Of a stretch of DNA of 58,681 bases, positions 21,686 to 32,121 are shown piece by piece (positions within the stretch are counted from its first letter, which is position 1; each line of letters starts with the position of its first letter). The notes beneath the pieces were generated by a model that saw only the letters and a list, made by a program, of their open reading frames with translations, searched no databases and was not told where the DNA came from. Location: positions 1 to 58,681 of the forward strand of contig JAYWVB010000099.1 of assembly GCA_039881045.1 (NCBI GenBank), written 5' to 3'. The position numbers and the translations under genes are program-made. Origin of the DNA: Chaetomium olivaceum (Eukaryota; Ascomycota; Sordariomycetes; Sordariales; Chaetomiaceae).

Positions 21686-24238
21686 ATGGACGAGCTTGAT
21701 CCCGGCCTAGTTCAGCGCGTTGGTAGAAAGGTCTCGGCCGTCGTCGAGAGGTATCTGCTTGACGACCAGGAGGTCACGCCTAAGAACACCCGCAAGGCGT
21801 ATGGACCAAAGCAGGCCGAGTGGATGGTCAGTCAGCTATCAAAGCAGGTCGGCTATTACGGAACCTTGGCAGCTAACAGGGCATATAATATAGGAATGGT
21901 GCAAGTCTCGCTTCCCCGAGATCCCCCCTGGTTGGCCGGCGCAGTACCAGATAGGTAAGCCCTACCTGGCCACCGTTGACGAGGGTAAGCTGGTGCTCTT
22001 CTTGACGAAGAGATCGCCTCCCGCGCTCCCAAACGTGGCAAGCGTCGTATGGCCGAGACGCAACGGTTCAAGGCGGAAGGGAAGCTCAAGAAGCGGAAGA
22101 GGGAGAGCCCGTTACCGCCGTCGTCAACTGGAGCAGCCACGGCCGACGTAATTGTCGTCGGCGGGGGTCCGGCTAAGGATCTGGACTCGGACTCGGACTC
22201 GGACTCGGACGTTGGCAATCCTGGTCCGGACTCGGCCGGCCGTACCTCTACGCTCAAGCTGCAGTACAGCACTGTACGGCTATACTCCAGCGCCATCATC
22301 AACCTCTACGCACAGCAAAAGACCAGAGGCGAGAACCCAGCTCCGCACCCTAATGGCCTAGCGAAGAAGGCGCTTATGCGGCATATCCTCCGTGAGGCCG
22401 CTTGCCGGAGCCGTAAGGAGTGGGCAGACCGTATCCTGAACACTATTAAGGACGGCTATATGCCGGCCAAGATCCCCGAGCACACAGCGGCGGCCTGGCG
22501 GTTTAGCGATGTCAACAGCGGCTTTCGTACGAACGTCGACTTCCTTTTCGGTAACCACATGCTCTTGCGGTCGAGTAACAGGCTACTACTCGAGCTAGCC
22601 GACTGTTTTTGCCTGGATTTACCAAAGGAGGGTATTAAGACGGATGCCCCGACGAAGGCCTTCGTCGTTCTGATGAACCAGGGGAAGACGAACCAGCACG
22701 GCCGGGTCGAATACGGCTCTTGTCTACGGCATCGCGATCCGGAGGCTTGCCTCGTCGGCCAGCTTGCCTTCTGGCTTTTCTTCCGTTGGCAGGCCGAGAA
22801 GACCGCCGCCGAGCCGTTCCCGGATTTCAGCCGGCCGGAGCTGTGGTACCGGACGAAGATCCTGCGCCGGAGCAAGGCTGATTATACAGGGCAGCTGTCG
22901 TACGCAACGGCCCACAAGTGGACCTTAGACTTCTACAGTATGTGTGGCATCACCACGAGCAAGGCCACCCACGCGCCGAGAGTGGCAGCGGCGCAGAATG
23001 CCGATATGGCGGGGGTGTCGGACGCGCAGGTAAGACTATAGCTATATACCGGTTTAGCTAAGGTTCTTACTAACTCTCTATTTTATATAAATAATTAGAT
23101 CCGACGTGCCGGCCGGTGGGAGAACGGCGACCAGATGACTGGCTGTTATATAACGACGCTACCGTTCGAGTTTATGCGTGCCACGGCGGACTTCGAGCCT
23201 GCGTGGGCTGGCAGTTACCACGTGCCAAGGGCAACAGTGCAGCCAGAGCCGTGGTTGCGCTCGCAGATCTGGCCGGATCTGGACCGCTGGCGTGATTTCG
23301 AGGCCGACGACAAGGCTACTGGCGCGTTCATCGAGCTGTTACACTGGCTGCGAGACGTCCTGTTGCAGGATGCTGTATTCTTGATGGCCAAGTACCCAGG
23401 GCACCCCGTCTTCCAAGATCCGGTGTTCTGGTCGCCCCAGTTCAACGCCTTTGCCGCCAAGGTCAGGGAGGCCGTTCAAGAGAGCTTTGAAGACGACCGC
23501 GGCACAGCCATCGAGAAGGTGATCCCTGAGGTCTCGGAGAAGCTAAAGAGCTTAACGGCTTACCAGCTTACCGTCGAGAAGGCGGTAGAGAGGAGGCACT
23601 TAGAGTTGGTTCAGGAGGTCAAGCAGTTGAAGGCCCAGGTTGCCGATATGTGTCGGATGGAGTACCAAGTCGTTACCACCTTTACCCCCGGTGGGCGGCT
23701 ACACCGTACCGAGCAATTCGTACGCCAGCAGGGCCGCCACAAGGCCTCTCTATCGCCGCCCGGGCTCCCGTACCGAAGACCAGTAACGCCATTGGCCGGA
23801 CCCCCGCTTACTACCGTCTCTCGGCTCGACTATGGAGCTAATTCAACGCCGTCCACCTATATAGGAGCAGCCGCTGTCTCCAGCCCCGCGGTACTTGGCG
23901 CGCCGGCCATGGCGGTCGCGCAGCAGGGCCCGCCGCAGATCCGGTTCCCGCGTACGCTTTATACGGTCGGGGACCTCTATCAGCTCTGGCGCCATGGGCT
24001 CGCGATGATGCCCTCTATTGACGAGCTCGAGAGGCATTGGGGCTCGCGATGGCGCCTGCGCAACGAGAGGCAGCTCTTCTCCATGCGGAAGGTCGTTATG
24101 GATGAGGTCGTACGGCTTGCCAGTGCTCGAGGGTGGCCAGAGGAGGACGCGGTCCAGGAAGTCGAGAAGCAGCGCGTTGAGGCCGGCAACCTCTCGCTAG
24201 ATGCCTTGGCAAAGCATATAAAGGCCAGACGACGATAG
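21686..24238 (+). mobile_element. Crypton (tyrosine-recombinase DNA transposon), coding part
   Basis: The element encodes a Crypton-type recombinase with a C-terminal GCR1_C DNA-binding domain (see CDS). Cryptons have no terminal inverted repeats, so the outer boundaries cannot be set from one copy. Only the coding span is given. The flanks show no obvious target duplication. Confidence 0.8.
21686..24238 (+). CDS. Crypton tyrosine recombinase with GCR1_C domain
   Basis: Site-specific recombinase that excises and integrates the Crypton. Exons: 21686-21826, 21894-23029, 23099-24238. Introns: 21827-21893 (GTCAGT donor, CTAAC branch) and 23030-23098 (GTAAGA donor, ACTAAC branch). Order: N-terminal helical region with EVTPKNTRKAYGPKQAEW, an acidic DS repeat, then the catalytic domain with the first Arg in SCLRHRDPEACLVGQLAF, the HxxR box in KATHAPRVAAA, and the Tyr in MTGCYITTLPFEF just after the second intron, so the R..HxxR..Y set is complete. 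A coiled coil (about residues 560-620) and GCR1_C (VGDLYQLWRHGL ... IDELERHWGSRW) follow. A frame break at 22004-22007 needs one added base; otherwise the protein is intact. Ndc10-like proteins share this origin. Confidence 0.85.
22183..22210 (+). repeat. GGACTC hexamer repeat coding for Asp-Ser
   Basis: Four full GGACTC units and a partial fifth inside the Crypton gene, encoding an alternating Asp/Ser stretch in a linker ahead of the catalytic domain. Likely length-variable. Confidence 0.85.
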
Positions 24239-24667
24239 TTGTAAGAAGCTGGCTTCCATACGAGACTAATATACAGCAACAAGGCTTATTTCTCTTCTCT
24301 CGTACGGCAGCTACTGAGCTCCGAGGCCTTTCCTCCGTCTGACCAGACGAATGCCCGATTCTATTGCTTCTTGCGGGCATGTTGAAATACTGTAAAGTAC
24401 CTGTAGAAGCGCCTGTCCATCCATCTGTCTATCCGGATAATAGCTATACTGTTACCCCTGAAGGTCGACCGACAGTACTAACCCTAACCCTGACTGCGCT
24501 TTAACCCCTGAAAGGGCGCCTGGAAAACCCATTGATCGCGAATACCTCGGCGACGATGGCGATGCATAGCTTATAAGCCGTATCTCGCAATTGATCTAAG
24601 CTGGATATATACCAATACCTCCTATCTTGACTTTTTGATCTGTTGTGTGGCCGGCAATTTTTCTTCT

Positions 24668-24683
24668 CCGGGCGGCCGCCCGG
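24668..24683. repeat. Perfect 16-bp GC palindrome
   Basis: The sequence CCGGGCGGCCGCCCGG equals its own reverse complement. It lies 20 bases before the inverted repeat at 24703-24777 and about 430 bases after the Crypton stop codon. Confidence 0.9.
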
Positions 24684-24702
24684 CCGCCCTTGTATGGTAA
24701 AA

Positions 24703-24777
24703 GTGTTATTTCAGGGCGGAGCCGTCACCTGCGGGTCATCCGGCGGATCACCCACTAAAAATGCCCTGAGATAACAC
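24703..24777. repeat. 75-bp inverted-repeat structure
   Basis: Arms GTGTTATTTCAGGGC (24703-24717) and GCCCTGAGATAACAC (24763-24777) pair at 14 of 15 positions with a 45-base spacer. It could be a small solo element, a transposon remnant or a structural terminator. Confidence 0.8.
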
Positions 24778-25420
24778 ATCGTTATGTGAGGGCTGAGCGC
24801 CTCGACTCGCAGTGTGGTCAGTAAACAATGCCATAAGAGATAAGTTGGGATGGTCTCTTCTTGAGATTTTTGTAACTATACACTGTATAACCTCGAACGT
24901 TACCTTACCTAAATTACCGTCAAAACACAAGGGCATGGCTAGGTAGCGTAGCAGTGACATACATAAGGTACCGAGTAATATCGGGGTTCTCGTTGTCCTG
25001 CCGTACGAATTCCATGTGACACCTGCGGAGATATTCCCTGATCATACCAGACGCTACACAACCAACGCAGGGCAAGCTCGGGAGAAACGGCAGGACAAAA
25101 GGAAGGTGGCACGTTCGTGACATTTACGCTCGGTATTGACAAACTCACAGATTGCTTCACCAGTCGACATAAGCTTAGAGAACTCGGATTCTGGTTAGCC
25201 CGAACAAGGCGGGATTGGCTGGAGACATGATGGATGAGGTCATCTTGACGTTGACGCAATACGTCGATCGTCTTACCCGTTTGGGATCTATCCGCCCGGA
25301 TCAAGAAAATGGAATAGAGATAATATTTTTATTAATATTATATACAACAAAAGGAAATTATGTTGTGAAAGACTTGATACAACACACCAAAGCACCAGTT
25401 TGTTAGTTTCATTTCCAATC

Positions 25421-26540
25421 ATGGCCTCGGTACCCAGGAGCTCTACTCGGGTCCGCCATCCTATTGCTTTTGCTTCGTGCTCCATCGGCCTGCCTCGGCA
25501 CACGCTTCATCAAAAGATCGAAGCCATCCGGGAAGCAGGGTTCGATGGCATTGAGCTCTCGTTTCCTGACCTTCAAGCCTTCGCTAGCCGCCACTCTGGC
25601 CGAGAAATCGCCGAGGATGATTACAAGTCACTATGTGAGGCTGGGAAGGCTGTGAGAAGCATGTGTGCTGGGCACAGCCTCAAAATCCTGGTTCTCCAGC
25701 CCTTCTCCAATTTTGAGGGGTGGCCTGAAGGAAGTCAGCAACGCCGAGATACGTTTGCACGGGCTGAGGCATGGATCGACATCATGGAAGCGGTTGGGAC
25801 GGACATGCTCCAGGTCGGGTCATCCGACTCGCCGGATATGACTCAAGATGTCGACAGTATTGCTTCTGACCTGGCCCAGCTGGCAGACATGCTGGCTACC
25901 CGAGGATTTCGGCTTGCTTACGAGAACTGGTGTTGGGCGACCCGCGCGCCGGGGTGGAAGGATGTCTGGGCCATCGTCAAGAAAGCCGATCGGCCGAATA
26001 TCGGCTTGTGCCTTGACACTTTCCAGACCGCAGGAGGAGAATGGGGAGACCCAACAACCAAGTCAGGAAGGATTGAGGCGGGGGTAGTCACGTCTGAGGA
26101 ATTGTCAAGGGCGTATGCCGCCAGCCTCGACGAACTGAGCAGAGCTGTGCCAGGCCAGAAGATCTATTTCCTCCAAATCAGCGACGCATACCGTTTAGAG
26201 ACCCCGATGAATCTGGCCATGGCCCCAGATTCAGGTCTGAGACCTCGGGGACGCTGGAGTCATAAGCACCGACCACTCCCGTGGGCCATGTCCTCATTAA
26301 AACAGCTGACTGAATCCGAATGGCTAACAATATATCAGGTATGATGGCGGATACTTGCCTATCGAGAGCTTCGTACGGGCAGTACTCTCGACTGGTTTCG
26401 ATGGCTGGTTAAGTGTCGAGGTGTTTGACGGCAAGTTCGAGGAGAAATACGGTGATGATCTGAAACGATTCGCTAAAAGGGCCATGGAAACCTGTAACAA
26501 ACTGCTTACTAATTCCCTGGGAAACGAGCATCATGCCTAG
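25421..26540 (+). CDS. 3-dehydroshikimate dehydratase-like sugar-isomerase-fold enzyme
   Basis: TIM-barrel protein of the xylose-isomerase-like type that, in fungal quinate use (qa-4) and in bacteria, converts 3-dehydroshikimate to protocatechuate. Exons 25421-26280 and 26339-26540; 58-base intron (donor GTGGGC is weak, branch CTAAC, acceptor TCAG) that restores YDGGYLPIESF in frame; 353 residues. Seen: AFASCSIGLPRHTLHQKI and GFDGIELSF at the start, RLAYENWCW, NIGLCLDTFQ, IYFLQISDA and GWLSVEVFDG, which hold the Glu/Asp/Glu metal ligands expected of the family. The ATG at 25421 follows an A/C-rich leader; an in-frame ATG at 25400 is possible. Next to a secreted protein, an MFS exporter, an SDR and a regulator, it may belong to a small pathway, which is inference. 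Confidence 0.82.
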
Positions 26541-26745
26541 CATTCCATTGTTACCTAGGTATGTTCTGTTTTTCAGCGTTGCTGGAATTTTATTTACAAG
26601 AAATGAACTGCCCCTGAATGTGTCCTCTCGCCACCCGTCGCCCACGGACATGTCCCATGTCACACTGTCAAGACCACCGTTATCCTTTTTCACCCTTGTG
26701 TACAACATTCGCTCCCTGGCCTCCTAGCCAGCACACCATGGCCCT

Positions 26746-27402
26746 TCAGTTACCACAGACCTGTTGGGTGCAAGCACCCCCGGGAGCGACGCACATACCG
26801 CAGCTCGAATTGCAGCATTCAAGGCCGACTGGGCAGACGGTCTTGCCACACTGCTTGCCAGGCTCCTCACCGCAGAGCTGCATTGTACAACCCTCCCCAG
26901 GTTTGGTGCAAATGCCGCAGCTCGAGTTGCAGCACTGAAGACCCTCAGGGCACACGGTCTTGCCGCACTGTTGACCCCCCGGGACACAGAGTTGCTTTGT
27001 GCAACCCTGTCCAGGTTTAACGCAGATGCCGCAGCTCGCGTTGCAGCACTGCTGGCCATCTTTGCAGGTTGCCGGGCCACATTGTGTTTCCTCACGAGTA
27101 GTGATGGTGGCGGGCGGGCAGATATGGGCAGTGCACGACATGCCGGGCTTGACGCAAAGGTTGCAAGACGAGTTGCAGCAGACCGTCCCGGCCTCGCACA
27201 CCGTGTTTCCACATTTGCCGTCGTTGATGGGGACGCACCGGGGCCTCCCGTCAATTTGCAAGCAGGCGGTGCCAGCGGCGCACCGGACTGATGCACAAGT
27301 GATTGCGTTCCCGGAACCGAGATCGACTGGGTTGCCGTGAACCCCGGTGGTGACCAAGAAGGCCAGGAGCAAAGCTCGGGGGAGAGAAGAGAGAACTGCC
27401 AT
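26746..27402 (-). CDS. Secreted cysteine-rich protein with four 8-Cys repeats
   Basis: Single exon, 218 residues. Residues 1-23 (MAVLSSLPRALLLAFLVTTG...) form a signal peptide. A short Cys-containing lead is followed by four repeats of about 32 residues with the pattern CG-x3-C-x2-G-x2-CCN-x-SC-x2-C-x2-PG-x2-CT-x3-C, eight cysteines each, joined by 9-11-residue linkers. The nearly constant CCNxSC core and final PGxxCT suggest four small disulphide-bonded modules like beads. No enzyme motif. Size, secretion and cysteine content fit a fungal effector, adhesin or cell-wall protein; the family is not recognised by name. The repeats are also visible at DNA level, so copy number may vary between strains. 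Confidence 0.75.
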   Translation of the reverse strand: MAVLSSLPRALLLAFLVTTGVHGNPVDLGSGNAITCASVRCAAGTACLQIDGRPRCVPINDGKCGNTVCEAGTVCCNSSCNLCVKPGMSCTAHICPPATITTREETQCGPATCKDGQQCCNASCGICVKPGQGCTKQLCVPGGQQCGKTVCPEGLQCCNSSCGICTKPGEGCTMQLCGEEPGKQCGKTVCPVGLECCNSSCGMCVAPGGACTQQVCGN

Positions 27403-28803
27403 GTTGATGATGTCGATTGCTCGAAAAGTCTTGTAGAAATAATGATTATCCGTAGCTTGTTGAGAAACACTAGTTACTCGGGGACACAGAGGGGAGGCTC
27501 TGGCATGCTAAATATGTGGATTTGATCACCCCCTTGGTTGAAATTCCTGTCCCATTCCTCGCTGGACCGGTGACCGGAGGTCATGATGACTAGCTAGGAA
27601 TGGACAAATCTTACAGCCCAAAGCCACCATTCCTCATTTCCAGGGTAAAAACGGAAGATGTTCCAGATTTAGAAACACAAAAGCAACTGTATGTGGCGCG
27701 TTGTATTCGCTGGTGTCGTTCCGTATAGCCTAAGACGGGGAATATGCAGTGCCAAGATGGTTGCCCAGCTGTTTGGTGCTGGTTGAAGGCTTGGACACAA
27801 CTTGATAGACGGGATTCGGGATGACAACATTCCCGAATTGACACAACAACCCAGTCAACGTGTCAGGTTGCTTGGGCGCCCAGCTCGTATTAATAAATGA
27901 TTGCTTTAAAATGGAAAGTTTCTGCAGAGCGTGGCGTTATGACAGGCGATCTTTTCCAGAAGAGATTCGGGGTATCAGACAACCATGATCGGCGCTAGGA
28001 GGTCAGCTTAATCAGACTCCATCAAACGTTGTTGCAAACCAAACGGAGCCCCTGTCCCAGGGCTCTGGCAACGTAAATGACGGCCGCGCTCGTGTAACGG
28101 CCCACGCATTCTTGGCCACGACTCTTGCATCTGCATCTGGCGAGGCCGCCTTGGCCACATGTCAGGGGTGAAAACCAACCGAGTGTCTTGAATGACCAGA
28201 CGGCCTTTTTTGTGCACAGGGGACGCCCCAACGCAGGAAATTACAAGAAGTCCGAGCTCAAAATGTCGACAAATCGGGCCCGAACCCTGTTTGGTGGGAT
28301 ACACGATCATTTCTGTGGAAGTCGGACTGCCCTTGCACATCAGGAGGAATCGGTCATGCACCACAAAGAACTTGGCATTGAAGGAAGAAAGGGCAAGAAG
28401 GCACTCGTTCACGCTCGCCAATGCTCTGTCTTGGTTGCGGGTTTGACGTTGTTACGGGAGGAGAGGTCAAATGACGTGAGCTTCAGACATGAAACATGGG
28501 GATGCGACGCGATCGAGGGAGCAAGTGTCTTACGACTCTGGCATGTCTGCGATGGAATTGTGTTGAGAATGCTGTACGAGACTAGAGCGTCGAAGAGTAT
28601 GACATCAAACACCATATCGAGACGGTAAGCATTTAAAGAGAAGGCGGCGAGTTATTCTGGACTTCGCAATGCCATAACCTGGTTCAGATCCGGTTATCTG
28701 GGTTGCCATAATCTCGAAGACGAGGGCCTTGACATTCTTCTTCTCGTTTCTGATAGCCTCTCGTCCGCCGAGCGAGGAAAACGCGGTCGTTGAGCCAGTT
28801 GCA
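27403..28803. other. Divergent intergenic region, no gene recognised
   Basis: About 1.4 kb between the cysteine-rich gene and the MFS gene. Frames at 28008-28421 (-) and 28125-28628 (+) overlap each other and show no domain. The sequence just upstream of 28804 is likely the MFS promoter. No repeat or RNA gene seen. Confidence 0.4.
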
Positions 28804-30539
28804 ATGGACACCAAACCACCCACACCACGAAATGCGGAGTTAGGGGGCGATGTTTTCATTATGAGCCCTCGTCAGGAAACCATGCCCTCTCCATGCGAAC
28901 TCCCAATATCCTCATCCTCATCGTCGGCAACACTTCAGTCCTTAGAAGGAAAAGGGCCGGCGGAGACAGCAGAGAAGACGGAGGAATGGACCAGGAGCTC
29001 GGGATTTTGGAGGTGCTTCACTGGCCTTTGTATTCCTATTCTTCTCTCGGCGTTTGAGGGTAGCGTGGTTAGTACGGCTCTTCCGACAATATCACGATCC
29101 CTTGCCCTCGGTCCAAACTCATCCTGGGTGGCAACCGCCTTTCTACTGGCGTCAATTATCTTCCAACCACTGTTTGGGCAGTTGGCCGACATCTGGGACG
29201 GAGGCATTTAATGATGATAGCAGTTGTGATCTTCGGTGCCGGCAGCGCCATCGCGGGTTATGCCAACAATTGCGCGGTCTTGGTTTTCGGGCGCATCGTC
29301 CAGGGGATAGGTTCAGGGGGGATTGACCTCTTTGCCGAGCTGATTCTCTGTGACATCATTCCCCTAAAGAAGAGAGGGCATTACGTGGCCATCAAAGCCG
29401 CCGTTTATGCGTTGGGGACCACCGTCGGGCCGCTCTTGGGTGGCGTTTTTGCCCAGACAAACTGGCGATGGTGTTTTGGCGTCAACTTACCCATCTGCAT
29501 CATCGCCCTTGTTCTAATGTGGTTCTGGCTCCAACTCAACAGCGGAAACTCGTGGAAGGGGCTTACGGCGTTCCAGCAGATCGGCCAGATCGATTTCGTC
29601 GGAATCAGTCTCCTCACAACCGCCGTCGTCTTAGTTCTTTGCGGTCTAAGCTTGGCCGGTACCGTGTACTCGTGGTCTCATCCAACCATTGTGGCATCCC
29701 TAGGAGGTGGTTTCGCCGGGACCGTGGCGTTTATTTTCTGGGAACGATCTCGGCGATGTGCAAGCCCCATCATGGCGCCGCATGTCTTTTCCAACCGAAC
29801 AACGGTCGCAGCTCTGGCCATCACCGCTGTACATGGCTTCATCACATACGGGTTTCAGTTTTATCTGCCACCGTTCTTCCAGGCAGTCCTCGGAGCATCG
29901 CCCTCGCAGTCCGGCCTTCTGATCCTTCCATGCAGCCTCGCCGTTGTTATCCTTGCGTCGGTTGGCGGGCCGTTGCTCGCCCGGTTCGGCAAGTACCGCC
30001 TGATGCATTTGGTGGGCTTCGTGCTTATGATCGCCGGAATACTACCCTGCATAGCATTCGAGAATTCTCGGTCAGTGGGTCTGTGGATCTTCATGTCGTT
30101 GTTAGTTGGGATCGGCTCAGGGGTCATTGTCTCCACAACCCTCCCGACTGTCCTCGTTGAGCTCACAGACAGAGAAAACGGCTGCGCTACCGGGTCGTGG
30201 GCATTTCTGCGTGGGCTTGGATCCCTCCTCGGTGTTGCTATTCCCAATTCCGTTTTTAATGCGCAGTTCTCGGCCGCTCTCGGCTCTATCGACGACGCAC
30301 TCGCCAGGGGTGAATTGGGCGACGGGCAGGCATATGAGCATGCATCAGCAACCTTCATTTCAACGTTTAACGAGCCAGTGAAGGAACAGATCATCAGTGC
30401 TTTCACGGCAAGTTTCAAGCTTGTTTGGATTATATTTCTGGCAGTGGCGGTGTTGGGATTACTTACTGTCTTCTTGGAACGCCAGGTTCGACTACGGAGG
30501 GACTTGGACAGCGATTTTGGGCTGAAGGACCCCAGATAA
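28804..30539 (+). CDS. MFS multidrug exporter, DHA2-like (14 helices), one frame break
   Basis: Proton-driven exporter of the major facilitator superfamily. After an 80-residue Ser-rich cytoplasmic N-terminus come about 14 membrane segments, which with length and motifs fit the DHA2 group that includes toxin and secondary-metabolite pumps. Helix 1 carries LLSAFEGSVVSTALPTIS (motif D1 region); motif A after helix 2 reads GQLADIW in one frame and RRHLMM in the next. One additional G in the GGG at 29195-29197 gives the conserved GxLADxxGRR and joins 28804-29194 with the frame ending at 30539. Motif C is visible as KAAVYALGTTVGPLLGG. This break, at a universally conserved motif, is the clearest example of the single-base deletions in this window. 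A second, dead MFS gene follows downstream. Confidence 0.85.
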
Positions 30540-31219
30540 AAACCTGGATAGCAAAACAAGTAGTCTTCACACACTAAAAAGTAATGGACTTTGGCCGGGA
30601 ATGCATCAAGATGAGTTCCATTGAGAATCGAATTTGTTAAAAGGACATATCAAGAAGGACCTCTGACCATTAACCCGAACTCGAGCCCCTATACCCGGGC
30701 GGACCTCGTTGTCCAGCTAGGTCTCCTTCAGTCGGTACCCGATCCTCCGCAAGTACCGGCGCCTTGGGCATTGACGAGTGTTTCTTGGTTCCACCCCCTA
30801 TAACTCCGTCACATGCAATTCTCGACGTGATGGATGGAGTCGTCAGAGAATTGATCGCCGACAGTGGTGTTTCAATCAACAGAAGAGTAGGCAGTAGTTG
30901 AATGGCCGATGATATGTATGTCCGCCGGAAAGTATATGACCGATTGGATAATTGTGCTGCCTCGGCACTCCTGACTGTAACAGTTTCTGGATTCCATCAA
31001 ATTCATTAGCACAGAAACTGCTCTTGGCAAGTCAATGCGAGGAAGGAGTTTGTAGGTTCGGGAATCGATGAGTACCAGTAGAGATGAAGGTTTGAAGAGG
31101 CCAAGGCTCAACTCTGGGAAGATGAGCATGATGAGGGAGGAGTATAACCTTGGGAGAGGCTAGACGAGAAGTGAAGAATAACGCTATCGAGGTAGTTATG
31201 GAGTAGCCAGAGAAGGGAA
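30540..31219. other. Intergenic between MFS gene and MFS relic
   Basis: About 680 bases. Minus-strand frames at 30670-30879 and 30872-31129 have no recognisable domain. The missing 5' two-thirds of the MFS relic is not found here. Confidence 0.4.
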
Positions 31220-31222
31220 AGC

Positions 31223-31967
31223 TATCTATCTCCCTTTGTACTTCCAGAGTATTCTAGGTCATGATGCCGTCGGGTCCGGTGTGAATAACCTACCCATGGT
31301 ACTAATCGCTATCGGCATCTGCATCCTTGCCGGTAGCATCACGGTCTCCGCAACAGGCCATGCCGTGCCGTTTATGGCGTTGGGAGCGGCGCTTTCTACG
31401 GTCGGGTGCGGTGTTCTACAGCATGGACGTCGATACCGCCACTGCTAAATGAATCGGCTACCAGATTCTTCTGAGCGCCGTCATCGCATTCCCTTACCAG
31501 AACTGTCTGAATGTCGTTAATGCGAATGTGAACGCCGAGGATATATTTACAGCCTCGTCGATTTCCCATTGTAGGTCGCATCCTTCCTAGGGATATGAAG
31601 TCGGAACTCAAGACAGCTAATTTGGGTGTGCTCTGTTTAGTCTTCCAATCCCCCAAACGCCTTCAGACTCGCAGCCGCTCAGGCCGTGTTTGTAAACAAG
31701 GTTACTTCTACGCTAGCAACCTCGGCACTCTAAGTGAATCAGGAAGCGCTTATTGCCACTGGCGCCGCCGAGTTGCGCGAGGTGTTCTCGCCGCACCAGA
31801 TACCCGGCATTCTGGTGGCGTACATGACGAGAATCAAGGCCGCTTTTGTGGTTGCCACTGACATGGCTGACCTTTTCGTTCTTCTCCTACTCTCTTCATG
31901 GAAAAGGGCCGCTGCCGGGAATGGACGTTTTCCACACACATCTAATGCACTTGCTTCTCGTGAATAG
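31223..31967 (+). pseudogene. Decayed C-terminal part of a DHA2-type MFS transporter
   Basis: Fragments in order but in different frames match the last third of a 14-helix MFS exporter: YLPLYFQSILGHDAVGSGV and LPMVLIAIGICILAGSI from 31223; FPYQNCLNVVNANV after a frame change and an in-frame TGA near 31447 where Trp is expected; VFVNKVTSTLATSAL followed by TAA near 31734; then NQEALIATGAAELREVF and GILVAYMTRIKAAFVVAT to the end. Both frame changes and nonsense codons are present, unlike the single-base breaks elsewhere, so this is a true relic. The N-terminal half is absent. It is not a recent copy of the exporter at 28804-30539, whose matching segments read differently. Confidence 0.75.
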
Positions 31968-32121
31968 ATATGGAGTATGAGGTTGGAAGTTTCTCCAGAC
32001 ACAGGATAATCCTCACTTGGGTGATAACGGTCTGAACGGCTACCAGGGTAGTCATGTGAGCTTGTCTAGTCGAGCGATGTGCTATGTCATTCTCGGAACA
32101 GGCACAACATAATTAGGTAAG

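Larger units (their letters stand above)
24239..25420. other. Intergenic, right flank of Crypton
   Basis: About 1.2 kb containing a 16-bp GC palindrome (24668-24683), a 15-bp inverted repeat (24703-24777) and two CCCTAA units at 24478-24492. The rest, to the start of the dehydratase gene, is featureless and AT-rich near 25310-25400. Part of this may belong to the Crypton. Confidence 0.4.

Noticed and set aside
24478..24492. CCCTAA repeats as an interstitial telomere
   Set aside because: Only two units; chance or a trace of repair, not a telomere.
26764..27291. Plus-strand open frame opposite the cysteine-rich gene
   Set aside because: It mirrors the repeat structure of the real minus-strand gene and has no leader or domain.
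29195..30539. Two separate MFS genes (28804-29211 and 29211-30539)
   Set aside because: The two frames are halves of one transporter; the break falls inside motif A.
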